Below the pieces are notes generated by a model that worked only from the letters and a program-made list of their open reading frames with translations, ran no database searches and had not been told where the DNA came from. A stretch of DNA of 33,714 nucleotides from JBBDXA01 sp040902585 (lineage in GTDB: Bacteria > Planctomycetota > Phycisphaerae > Phycisphaerales > Phycisphaeraceae): the NCBI GenBank assembly GCA_040902585.1, contig JBBDXA010000104.1, forward strand, positions 1-33,714, in the 5' to 3' direction. The position numbers were made by a program, and so were the translations under genes. Shown here in pieces: positions 8,397 through 15,742 of the stretch (the first letter of the stretch is position 1; each line of letters begins with the position of its first letter).

Positions 8397-8993
8397 CTAG
8401 AACGCTACTTTCACCGCGTCGCGTTCCTTCGAATCGGTGATCTCCCACAGGGGCGCGCTCTGGAAGTTGAACATGCCGGCGAAGATCGTCTGCGGGAAGC
8501 TTTCGCGGTAGGTGTTATACACCGTGGCCGAGTCGTTGTAGGCCTGGCGGGCGAAGGCGATCTTGTTCTCCGTTGTGGTGAGCTCTTCGGTGAGCTGCAT
8601 CATGTTCTGGTTGGCCTTGAGGTCGGGGTACGCCTCGGCTAGCGCCATGAATTTGGTCAGCGCGCCGCCCAGCGCGGCTTCAGCGCCCATCAGGCCCTGC
8701 ATCGCGCTGGGGTCAGCCGGGTTGGCGGCGGCGGCCTTGTTCGCATTCATCGCGCCGTTGCGGGCGGCGATGACGGCTTCGAGCGTGCCGCGCTCGTGGG
8801 CCATGTAACCCTTGGCGGTCTCGACCAGATTGGGAATCAGGTCGTAGCGGCGTTTGAGCTGCACATCGATCTGCGAGAACTGGTTCTTAAACCGGTTGCG
8901 CAGGGCGACCAGTTTGTTGTAGATGCCCGCGATGATCATGATGATCAGGAGCGGGACGCCGACTGCGATAAGAATGATGGCCCATCCTGGCAT
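8397..8993 (-). CDS. lemA: LemA family protein
   Basis: The product is 198 residues, the usual length for LemA. One N-terminal transmembrane segment (about residues 4-24) is followed by the helical LemA domain with typical blocks: RFKNQFSQIDVQLKRRYDLI, PNLVETAKGYMAHE, and ENKIAFARQAYNDS near the C-terminus. LemA proteins are membrane-anchored with the helical domain in the periplasm. They are commonly encoded beside M48 peptidases or TPM-domain proteins, and a role as a peptidase partner is inferred from that linkage. The ATG at 8993 has AGGGGAA about six bases upstream. The M48 gene follows on the same strand after a 162-bp gap filled with heptamer arrays. Confidence 0.92.
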   Translation of the reverse strand: MPGWAIILIAVGVPLLIIMIIAGIYNKLVALRNRFKNQFSQIDVQLKRRYDLIPNLVETAKGYMAHERGTLEAVIAARNGAMNANKAAAANPADPSAMQGLMGAEAALGGALTKFMALAEAYPDLKANQNMMQLTEELTTTENKIAFARQAYNDSATVYNTYRESFPQTIFAGMFNFQSAPLWEITDSKERDAVKVAF

Positions 8994-9197
8994 GTGAATT
9001 CCCCTGTGGTTGAAAAGTGACTCTCCGACGTTGGGATAACGCTAAGGAGCATGGGAGTTTGAGTCAACAGGATACAACGGAATGACCGGACGCGGAAGAA
9101 CAGCGAAAGAAATGTGCAAAGCCCACGCACTCCCGTGCGTGGGTTCCACTTCGCCCGTTACGCTACTATGATCTACATAACACCGCAGGAGTTCCCC
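8994..9197. other. Divergent intergenic region between lemA and M48 lipoprotein gene
   Basis: This 204-bp gap should carry promoters for both genes. On the minus strand TTGACT (9067-9062) could be a -35 box for lemA, but the -10 match 17 bases on (TAGCGT) is poor. A perfect palindrome lies at 9122-9143. Nothing else was recognised. Confidence 0.45.
9122..9143. repeat. Perfect GC-rich palindrome
   Basis: The 9-nt arms CCCACGCAC (9122-9130) and GTGCGTGGG (9135-9143) surround the loop TCCC. There is no T-tract on either side, so it is not an ordinary intrinsic terminator. Its size and layout resemble the REP-like elements here, but its sequence differs. Confidence 0.6.
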
Positions 9198-10265
9198 ATG
9201 AAGTTTCTCGCCACACTTTTGATCGCAGTCGGGCTTACGGTCGGGCTGAACAGTTGCACCACCAACCCCGCCACGGGCAAGTCGCAGGTTAACGCGTTGA
9301 GCGAAGAAAAAGAGATCAGCCTTGGCAACGAGGCTGCGCCGCAGTTCCTGAGTGAAGGCGGCGGCGAACTGCCGTCACCGACGATCGTCAACTACGTGCG
9401 CGGGCTGGGCATGCAGCTTGCGCAGGTTTCCGAGCGGAAGGATCTGCCCTGGGAGTTTCACGTGCTCGACTCGAAGGTGATCAACGCCTTCGCGCTGCCG
9501 GGCGGCAAAGTGTTCATCTCCCGCGGCCTGCTGGAGCGGATGGGCAACGAAGCTCAGCTCGCGGCGGTGCTGGGGCACGAAGTCGGCCACGTCACGGCGC
9601 TGCACATCGGCCAGCAGATGGCGCAGGCGATGGGCGTGCAGATCATTGCAGGCTTGCTCGGCACAGCAGGCGAAGCGACCGATAGCGACGCGCTGCGCGT
9701 GCTCGGCGCGGGCGGGCAGGTCGGCGGCGGACTTTATCTTCTGAAATTCGGCCGGGATCAGGAGTCGGAGGCAGACATGCTCGGCATCCGCTACATGACG
9801 CGCCTGGGTTACAACCCCATCGGCATGATGCAGCTCATGGATATTCTCAAAGGTGCCAGTGGCGGCGGATCGCAGTGGCAGATTCTTGCGACGCATCCTG
9901 ATCCGGAACTGCGATACAACGACGCGGCCAGAATCATCATGCAGAATCATCCCACCGCGAAGGATCCGGCTGCCTTCAAGTACAACGAAGCGCAGTTCCA
10001 GCAGGTGGTGATCGCGGGCTTGAAGAAGTTGCCGCCGGCGCGGGCGATGGGGATGGAGATACCTCTGAAGTCGGCGATGAATGATGCCTTGGAGGGTTCC
10101 TCGGGAACGGGGGCTGCCAGCGCCAGCGGCGAGAAGGGCGCGAGCGCGAAGACGCAAGCGCGGCCGCTGACGCCTCTGGAAAGAGCGATGCTGCTGGCCA
10201 AGTGCAACTGCCACCCCGGCGGCGGACATCAACCTCTCCTGCCGCAGGCGAGTGATCCTCGCTGA
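9198..10265 (+). CDS. M48 family metallopeptidase, lipoprotein
   Basis: The start is ATG 9198 because AGGAG lies six bases upstream and the protein then opens with a lipoprotein signal peptide (MKFLATLLIAVGLTVGLNSC, lipid-modified Cys20). A longer frame from 9114 lacks these features. The product is 355 residues. After the family block TTNPATGKSQVNALSEEKEI, zinc motif HEVGH lies at 127-131 and the third-ligand region ESEAD at 189-193. Relatives include LoiP, YcaL and BepA, which cut misfolded outer-membrane proteins from the periplasmic side. The C-terminal ~70 residues are Ala/Gly/Ser-rich and family-atypical, ending in CNCHPGGGHQ. The gene diverges from lemA, so this neighbourhood codes for two M48 enzymes. 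Confidence 0.9.
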   Translation: MKFLATLLIAVGLTVGLNSCTTNPATGKSQVNALSEEKEISLGNEAAPQFLSEGGGELPSPTIVNYVRGLGMQLAQVSERKDLPWEFHVLDSKVINAFALPGGKVFISRGLLERMGNEAQLAAVLGHEVGHVTALHIGQQMAQAMGVQIIAGLLGTAGEATDSDALRVLGAGGQVGGGLYLLKFGRDQESEADMLGIRYMTRLGYNPIGMMQLMDILKGASGGGSQWQILATHPDPELRYNDAARIIMQNHPTAKDPAAFKYNEAQFQQVVIAGLKKLPPARAMGMEIPLKSAMNDALEGSSGTGAASASGEKGASAKTQARPLTPLERAMLLAKCNCHPGGGHQPLLPQASDPR

Positions 10266-10321
10266 CTGCTATCTGTTGTCTGCTGACCCCTGACCCCTGT
10301 CCCCTGTCCCCTTTCCCCGCC
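10266..10321 (+). repeat. Heptamer tandem array, unit CCCCTGT
   Basis: Eight consecutive 7-nt units read CTGCTAT, CTGTTGT, CTGCTGA, CCCCTGA, CCCCTGT, CCCCTGT, CCCCTTT, CCCCGCC. The array begins immediately after the M48 lipoprotein stop codon and ends five bases before the ubiE start codon. It therefore fills the whole gene junction and leaves no room for a Shine-Dalgarno site. Confidence 0.75.
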
Positions 10322-10325
10322 TCCC

Positions 10326-11129
10326 GTGCCTTCCACTCCCGCCTGGACTGACGAAGACCTCACCAAGAACCCGCATGCCGCGGCTGACAAGGCGCGGCGG
10401 GTGCGCGAGATGTTCGCTTCCATCGCGCCGAGTTACGACCTGAACAATCGCGTGCATTCCCTGGGCAGGGATCAGTCGTGGCGACGCAAAGCAGTGAAGC
10501 TCGCGGAGGTGAAAGACAGCGACGTGGTGCTCGACGTCGCCTGCGGCACGGGTGATCTCTCGCTCGCGTTCACGAAGGCCGGCGCGGCCCGCGTGATCGG
10601 CGTGGATTTCACGCATGAAATGCTGGTGGTGGCGGAGACGAAAGGGCCAAGGGCCAAGGGCCAGGGGCCAGGGGAATCGGAGACGCAGGACACAGGACAC
10701 AGGACACAGGACACAGGACCGACCTACGCGACCGGCGACGCCATGCGCCTGCCGCTGCCCGATGCTTGCGTGGACATCGTCAGCATCGCCTTCGGCATCC
10801 GCAATGTGACTGATCCCGCCAAGGCCGTCGGTGAATTCCTTCGCGTCTTGCGGCCTGGCGGCAGGCTGATCATTCTGGAGTTCAGTCTGCCGCGGAATTT
10901 TCTCCTGCGCGGGATGTACAACTTTTACTTCAAGCACATCATGCCGCGCACGGCGACGTGGATTTCGCGCGACAAGAGCGGGGCGTACAAGTATCTGCCG
11001 CGCAGCGTGAACACGTTCATCAACCGCGAGACGATGATCACCATGATGAACGACGCGGGCTTCGGTGAGGTAATGCACAAGACGCTGACGTTCGGCATCG
11101 CCGTGATCTACCGCGGCGTGAAGCGATGA
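10326..11129 (+). CDS. ubiE: Demethylmenaquinone / 2-polyprenyl-benzoquinol methyltransferase
   Basis: The product is 267 residues from a GTG start. It carries the UbiE/MenG signature: REMFASIAPSYDLNNRVHSL (28-46), SAM-binding motif VLDVACGTGDLSLAF (68-82), GDAMRLPLPDA (137-147), FGIRNV and GGRLIILEFS. It methylates demethylmenaquinone (or the ubiquinone intermediate) with S-adenosylmethionine in the last steps of quinone synthesis; menaquinone is more likely in this group. Residues 107-132 (GPRAKGQGPG, then QDTGHRTQDTGP) are low-complexity, encoded by a 77-bp heptamer array, and not part of the family. They lie where the family has a short variable loop before the ATYxxGDA strand. No ribosome site precedes the GTG, since a second array abuts it. 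The next in-frame ATG (residue 29) would delete conserved sequence. Confidence 0.92.
   Translation: MPSTPAWTDEDLTKNPHAAADKARRVREMFASIAPSYDLNNRVHSLGRDQSWRRKAVKLAEVKDSDVVLDVACGTGDLSLAFTKAGAARVIGVDFTHEMLVVAETKGPRAKGQGPGESETQDTGHRTQDTGPTYATGDAMRLPLPDACVDIVSIAFGIRNVTDPAKAVGEFLRVLRPGGRLIILEFSLPRNFLLRGMYNFYFKHIMPRTATWISRDKSGAYKYLPRSVNTFINRETMITMMNDAGFGEVMHKTLTFGIAVIYRGVKR
10644..10720 (+). repeat. Heptamer tandem array inside ubiE
   Basis: Exactly eleven 7-nt units: GGGCCAA x2, GGGCCAG x2, GGGAATC, GGAGACG, CAGGACA x4, CAGGACC. Two unit types are joined end to end. The reading frame is kept, giving an insertion of about 26 residues at 107-132 of the methyltransferase. On the opposite strand the TGTCCTG units resemble the CCCCTGT units of the array just upstream of the gene. 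Confidence 0.85.
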
Positions 11130-11134
11130 TGGAT

Positions 11135-11512
11135 TCACTGCTCCTGGTTAGCGGTCGGGCCGATCCCCCGGTGTCCGCGAGGCCCACCCGGCTCCTCCCT
11201 GTGCAACACCTTCAGGCCCACAATCCCCGCGACGATGAGGCCGATGCAGACCCACCGCGCCGGCTCGCGCGATTCGCCGAAGATGATCATGCCGGCGATC
11301 GCCGTGCCTGCCGCGCCGATGCCGGTCCACACGGCATACGCGGTACCGACGGGCAGCGACCGGATCGCACTGGACAGCAGCCAGAAACTGGCGATCATCG
11401 CGGCCAGGGTCCACACGCTGGGCCAGAGTTTTGTCCAGCCTTCGGTTTTCTTGATGCCGATCGCCCAGACGATTTCGAGCAGTCCCGCGAAGGTGAGATA
11501 AAGCCAGGGCAT
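11135..11512 (-). CDS. SMR family exporter, Gdx/SugE type
   Basis: The product is 125 residues with four predicted transmembrane helices. The opening MPWLYLTFAGLLEIVWAIGI places the essential Glu at position 13. The pattern GTAYAVWTGIGAAGTAIAG is that of the Gdx (SugE) branch, which exports guanidinium in exchange for protons, rather than the broad quaternary-ammonium branch. The family is usually ~105 residues; here a polar tail (HREEPGGPRGHRGIG onwards) adds about 20 residues. The ATG at 11512 is conserved in position. The gene converges on ubiE, the two stop codons being five bases apart. I looked for a guanidine riboswitch upstream (11513-11600) and could not recognise one. Confidence 0.85.
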   Translation of the reverse strand: MPWLYLTFAGLLEIVWAIGIKKTEGWTKLWPSVWTLAAMIASFWLLSSAIRSLPVGTAYAVWTGIGAAGTAIAGMIIFGESREPARWVCIGLIVAGIVGLKVLHREEPGGPRGHRGIGPTANQEQ

Positions 11513-11642
11513 GATGAATCCATCGAAGAAGGAACGGTGCGCACAAGCGACGCCGGTGTTATAGTTTCGCGATTAATCGTAGCGGCGGCTGCCGATGTGT
11601 GTCGGCCGGCGCTGGCGAGTTTTCACTGCACAGGGCAATCGC

Positions 11643-12257
11643 ATGTCATCCACGAACGATGAGCCGGGCACAGGCAACACCGAAGGCGAGCGGCCCACTT
11701 ACGCCTCCGACGTCGCCCTCGCGGACAACGCTGACTCGCTCGACCCCGAGCACGAGATCAACGTCTGGGCTCGCGACAACGGGCTGGGATTGGTGCCCAA
11801 CGTGATGAAGACCGACGAAGCGAAGAAGTACGCCATCGTCGGACTCGGCGCGATCATGGCGATCACCGCCATCCCGCTGGGCTGGCACATCATCGATGAC
11901 GGCAAACGCGTTCTTGTCTTCGACGAGGTGAGCGCGGTGCAGGTGGAGATGTCACTGGCTGATGCGGGCGAGCTGACGCCGGAGGAGATTCTGCAATCGG
12001 TCCTCACGCAGATGCAGGCACAGGTGCCTGGCGTGCAGCACATCCTGCTCGAACTGGCGGGCATGCCGACGATCGGCTTCCGCGGCGTGAAGGCTCCCAA
12101 CGGCGCGGCGGTCGATCAGGCGTTCATGTTCAAACCCTGCCCGGTCAAGAAGGGCATGCTCGCGCAGGTGCGGGTGACAGCCGTGCCCGAACGCATGGTG
12201 CAGGCGATGAACCTGGCCGAGGTGCTCACGCGGGAGCTCAAGTGGATGGGCGAGTAA
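11643..12257 (+). CDS. Hypothetical protein with one transmembrane segment
   Basis: The product is 204 residues from ATG 11643; a further in-frame ATG at 11595 would add 16 unremarkable residues. The first ~55 residues are polar and acidic. A hydrophobic segment (YAIVGLGAIMAITAIPLGWHI) at about residues 65-86 is the only membrane span. A C-terminal domain of about 115 residues follows, alternating strand-like and helical stretches (VEMSLADAGELTPEEILQSV, then ILLELAGMPTIGFRGV). I do not recognise the family. On the upstream side TATAGT (11560-11565) could serve as a -10 box, but no -35 was found. The gene converges on the dioxygenase gene with a 12-bp gap. Confidence 0.75.
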   Translation: MSSTNDEPGTGNTEGERPTYASDVALADNADSLDPEHEINVWARDNGLGLVPNVMKTDEAKKYAIVGLGAIMAITAIPLGWHIIDDGKRVLVFDEVSAVQVEMSLADAGELTPEEILQSVLTQMQAQVPGVQHILLELAGMPTIGFRGVKAPNGAAVDQAFMFKPCPVKKGMLAQVRVTAVPERMVQAMNLAEVLTRELKWMGE

Positions 12258-12269
12258 CGAACACCCGGA

Positions 12270-12932
12270 TCAACCTTCCGGCGTGAAGCCCAGCACCAGG
12301 TCGAAGTTCGCCGCGAGTTCGCCGATCTTCGATTCCTTGATCGGTTCGAAAGGAATGATCAAGGACGTCTTGGCCTTGCCGTCGCGCAGGCCGCGCAGCA
12401 CGCCGTCGCGCTCGTTCAGCGGTTCGCCTTTGATGTAGCACTGCGTCGTCAGTAGATCCTTGCGGCCTTTCTTCACCTTCACGTGAATGTGCGGCGTGCG
12501 ACCGGGATAGGGCACGGGCTTGATGGTGCGGAAGTAATACTGCCCTTTCGAGTCGGTCAGGAACCGGCCGAAGCCCTGGAAGTTCGTGTCCATGTCCTCC
12601 CGTTTGCCGCCGCGACTGTGCATGTACACGCCCTTGGCGTCGCACTGCCAGATTTCGACCAGCGCGTTCTTGATCGGCTGGCCCTTGGCGTCGAGCACCC
12701 GGCCGGTCAGGTGTGTGATGTCGCCGACCGCGGGCGTGACACCGTCGTTCACCACGATCAGATCATTGTCCGTATCCAGGGGCAGCTTGTCGGGGTAGAA
12801 TGGCCCTTCGGTCTGCGCCGGCGTCTGTGTCAGTTCCTCAGCGAAGACGCCGCGGGTCAGGAAGCAGGCGGAGGTGAACGCGACGCCGCCGAGGAACAGG
12901 CGACGGGAACGAAGAGGGGACTGGCTGCTCAA
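12270..12932 (-). CDS. Intradiol ring-cleavage dioxygenase, Tat-exported
   Basis: The product is 220 residues. The leader RSRRLFLGGVAFTSACF has the twin-arginine pattern, so the folded metalloenzyme is probably exported. The catalytic domain shows TEGPFYPD, GRVLDAKGQPIKNALVEIWQ and the likely iron ligands Tyr103 (GVYMHS), Tyr142, His148 and His150 (YPGRTPHIHVKV). This is the protocatechuate/catechol dioxygenase family, which opens aromatic diols between the hydroxyl carbons using Fe(III) and O2. The natural substrate of such exported versions is generally unknown. The start is TTG at 12932: AAGGAG lies six bases upstream on the minus strand and there is no competing ATG. That ribosome site lies in a 16-bp tandem duplication. 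Confidence 0.88.
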   Translation of the reverse strand: MSSQSPLRSRRLFLGGVAFTSACFLTRGVFAEELTQTPAQTEGPFYPDKLPLDTDNDLIVVNDGVTPAVGDITHLTGRVLDAKGQPIKNALVEIWQCDAKGVYMHSRGGKREDMDTNFQGFGRFLTDSKGQYYFRTIKPVPYPGRTPHIHVKVKKGRKDLLTTQCYIKGEPLNERDGVLRGLRDGKAKTSLIIPFEPIKESKIGELAANFDLVLGFTPEG

Positions 12933-12933
12933 G

Positions 12934-12965
12934 AGTAGCTCCTTGTGATAGTAGCTCCTTGTGAT
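12934..12965 (-). promoter_or_regulatory. 16-bp tandem duplication carrying the ribosome binding site
   Basis: Two perfect adjacent copies (12934-12949 and 12950-12965) read ATCACAAGGAGCTACT on the minus strand. Each contains AAGGAG. The proximal one (12944-12939) is six bases from the TTG start of the dioxygenase. The distal one (12960-12955) is 16 bases further upstream, too far to serve the same start directly. Confidence 0.8.
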
Positions 12966-13084
12966 GATGCTGCTACCGATTCTAAACGCCAGGAGGGACT
13001 TTGTCTTGCAACCGACCTGTCCGCATGTTTCTGAATGGACCGCTCATCCTATAGACTGAATGCCCGTTGCTGATCGGAACTCTT

Positions 13085-15742
13085 ATGAGATCGAATCACC
13101 GGTTGATCGCGAGCGTTGCAGGGTTGGTGATCGCTGTCAGTCTGTTAATCGCCGTGGCCCGGGGAGCGGCGGAAGATTCAGCCGTGACGCGCGAAGGTCT
13201 GATTGTCCTTTACGATTTCACCGACGACAGCGGCGACATGATCAAGGACCGTTCCGGTGTGGGCGATCCGCTTGACCTGCGCATCGTCAAGGCTGCGAGC
13301 GTACAAGTCGGGAAGGGATTCATCCGAGTCACCGGTGCGACGGTGATCAAGTCGGATAAGGCGGCGACGAAGGTCATCGATGCGGTTCGCAAGACCGGCG
13401 AGGTTTCCGTCGAGGCGTGGATTCAGACATCGGGAATCAAGCAGACCGGGCCCGCGCGGATGGTGACGCTTTCTGCAAACTCCAACGAACGCAACTTCAC
13501 ACTGGGACAGGATGGCGATCATTTCGAAGCTCGCCTGCGAACGAGCAAGACCACCACCAACGGCATGCCAGCGCTCGTTTCTCCATCGAAGAGTCTGACC
13601 GCCGGCCTGACACACGTGATCTACACCCGTGATCGCGCGGGCAAGGCTTATCTATATATCAACGGTCAGCAGCGGGCGGCAGCGACCGTCGCGGGCGATC
13701 CTTCCAACTGGGACAAGTCCTATCGACTGGCCCTCGGCAACGAACTGTCGGATGATCGTCCCTGGCTGGGCACTTACTTCCGCGTGGCGATCTTCGATCG
13801 AGCCTTGTCGGCGAAGGATGTGGAGCGCCACTTCAAGATAGGTGCGGGTGAAGGCGCATCAGCGGTTGGCGTTGCGAAGCGCGAGCCTTCCCAAGCGACG
13901 ACAGCGGAAGCGAAACATTTCGATGAACACATCGCGCCGCTGCTGGCGCGGCATTGTCTGGAATGTCACGGTTGGAAATCCACGAAAGGCCAACTCGACC
14001 TTTCGCATCGCGACAAGGCACTGGCGGGAGGCAAGACCGGAAAGGCCATCGTCCCCGGCAAATCCGCGGACAGCCTGCTCTGGAAAGCAGTCGCGTCCGA
14101 TGAGATGCCCGACGGTCGATCACCTCTGGCGAAGCACGAAAAGGAACTTCTCCGGCAGTGGATCGAAGGCGGCGCGGCCTGGTCCTCAGCCTCGATCGAT
14201 CGAAACGCCTATCAGCCTGCGCGTGATGCGAATGCCAACTGGGTCCGCAGGCTGACAGTGTGGGAGTACATCCGTACCGTGCGCGAGGCGGTGGGTGTTG
14301 ATGTTGAAGCCGATGCGCGGAAGATTCTGCCGCGTGACCTTCGTGCCGACGGCTTCAGCAACACGGCCTACAACCTGAACGTCGACCTGGGTCACGTCGA
14401 AGCTTACGCCAGGCTTGCCGAAGTGATCGTGAAGCGCATGGATGTGCCCGCGTTCGCTGCCGGGTTCACGAGAAGTAAGGAACTCAACGACACGAACATG
14501 CGCGAGCTCATCGCCGGCATGGGCAAGTGGCTTCTGCGCGGGCCGCTGGATAAGAATGAAGTCGATGGATTCCTGCGCGTGTCCAGTGCCGTCGAAAAGG
14601 AAGGCGGCGATTTCAACGAGGCGGCCCGTTATCTCATCGAGTCGATGCTCCAGTCACCGCGCTTCATTTATCGCATGGAGAAACAGCGGGGCGATGGGAA
14701 GTCGCGCCGGGTGGATGCCTACGAACTGGCCTCGCGATTGAGTTACACCATCTGGGGCAGTCCACCGGACCGGGAACTGATGCACGCTGCTGATACGGGT
14801 GAGCTGGCAGACCGCGTTCGCATCGAGCAGCAGGTGCGGCGAATGCTGGGCGATGATCGCGCAATCGAACGATCCCTTCAGTTCGCCTCTGAATGGCTGA
14901 ACCTCGGTCGGCTCGACAACCTCAGGCCCGGCAAGGAGCGTTTCGCGAAGTGGAAGGATCAACTCGCTGCGGACATGCGCGAAGAGACGCTGGCGTATTT
15001 CAAGGAAATCGTCTGGACGCAGAAGCGGGCGATGGCGGACCTGTTCAACGCACAGCTCACCATCGCCACGCCTGCCCTCGCCGAGCATTACGGCCTGAAG
15101 CCTGGCGGCTCCAACGGGGCTTCGCGATACGACCTTTCCGCAGTGCCAGGCCGTGGCGGCCTGCTCACGCAGGGCAGCGTGCTCACCATCGGCGGCGATG
15201 ATGCCTCGATGGTCACGCGCGGCTTGTTCGTGCTTCACGATCTCCTTCGCGGCCACGTCAATGATCCGCCGCCCGGACTCGACACCACGCCTGTTCCCAG
15301 CAAGCCCGGGCTGTCGCAGCGCAAGATCGCCGAAGGACGCGTCGCCAATGCTTCATGCGGCGGCTGTCACAGCAAGTTCGAACCACTTGCCTTCGGCCTT
15401 GAAAGGTTCGACGGCGTAGGAGCCTATCGCGAGATCGATGAACACGGCAACAAGCTGCGCGAAGACGGGGAGATTCACTTCCCCGGCGACGACAAGCCGA
15501 TTCGATTTCAGTCATCACGGCAGTTGATGGACCTGCTGGCCGGCAGCGACCGCGTTCGCGAAACGATCACGTGGAAGGTCACGCAGTGGGCCCTGGGTCG
15601 GCCGCTGACTGAAACGGACAAGCCGCATATGACAATGATTCATAAGGCGTCACAGGCGGGCGGCGGGACCTACGCGAGTCTGATCACCGCGATTGTCATG
15701 AGCGATCTGGTACAGATGACGACCACGGAAACCAACCCATGA
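13085..15742 (+). CDS. LamG - PSCyt1 - DUF1592-type exported haem-motif protein
   Basis: The product is 885 residues from ATG 13085; a TTG at 13067 is the alternative. The signal anchor is at about 7-27. A LamG/concanavalin-like domain follows (about 35-255; GLIVLYDFTDDSGD, then FRVAIFDRALSAKDVERHF). A planctomycete cytochrome-type domain comes next with CLECH at 291-295. The rest has the usual DUF1587, DUF1592, DUF1588 and DUF1585 order: DLRADGFSNTAYNLNVD, ARYLIESMLQSPRFIYRMEK, LTQGSVLTIGGDDASMVTRG, and a second haem-type motif CGGCH at 758-762. Such proteins are presumed exported haem proteins, but no reaction has been proved as far as I know. The stop overlaps the start of the DUF1552 gene by four bases (ATGA), so the two are probably translated together. 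A LamG domain at the N-terminus may give sugar binding. Confidence 0.88.
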   Translation: MRSNHRLIASVAGLVIAVSLLIAVARGAAEDSAVTREGLIVLYDFTDDSGDMIKDRSGVGDPLDLRIVKAASVQVGKGFIRVTGATVIKSDKAATKVIDAVRKTGEVSVEAWIQTSGIKQTGPARMVTLSANSNERNFTLGQDGDHFEARLRTSKTTTNGMPALVSPSKSLTAGLTHVIYTRDRAGKAYLYINGQQRAAATVAGDPSNWDKSYRLALGNELSDDRPWLGTYFRVAIFDRALSAKDVERHFKIGAGEGASAVGVAKREPSQATTAEAKHFDEHIAPLLARHCLECHGWKSTKGQLDLSHRDKALAGGKTGKAIVPGKSADSLLWKAVASDEMPDGRSPLAKHEKELLRQWIEGGAAWSSASIDRNAYQPARDANANWVRRLTVWEYIRTVREAVGVDVEADARKILPRDLRADGFSNTAYNLNVDLGHVEAYARLAEVIVKRMDVPAFAAGFTRSKELNDTNMRELIAGMGKWLLRGPLDKNEVDGFLRVSSAVEKEGGDFNEAARYLIESMLQSPRFIYRMEKQRGDGKSRRVDAYELASRLSYTIWGSPPDRELMHAADTGELADRVRIEQQVRRMLGDDRAIERSLQFASEWLNLGRLDNLRPGKERFAKWKDQLAADMREETLAYFKEIVWTQKRAMADLFNAQLTIATPALAEHYGLKPGGSNGASRYDLSAVPGRGGLLTQGSVLTIGGDDASMVTRGLFVLHDLLRGHVNDPPPGLDTTPVPSKPGLSQRKIAEGRVANASCGGCHSKFEPLAFGLERFDGVGAYREIDEHGNKLREDGEIHFPGDDKPIRFQSSRQLMDLLAGSDRVRETITWKVTQWALGRPLTETDKPHMTMIHKASQAGGGTYASLITAIVMSDLVQMTTTETNP

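Noticed and set aside
10326..10412. Alternative ubiE start at the first in-frame ATG (residue 29)
   Set aside because: It would remove the conserved segment leading into the MFASIAPSYD motif; the GTG at 10326 gives the expected N-terminus.
11513..11642. Guanidine riboswitch ahead of the Gdx-like gene
   Set aside because: I looked for paired ACGR loops and the ykkC core on the minus strand and could not identify them. A covariance-model search would decide.
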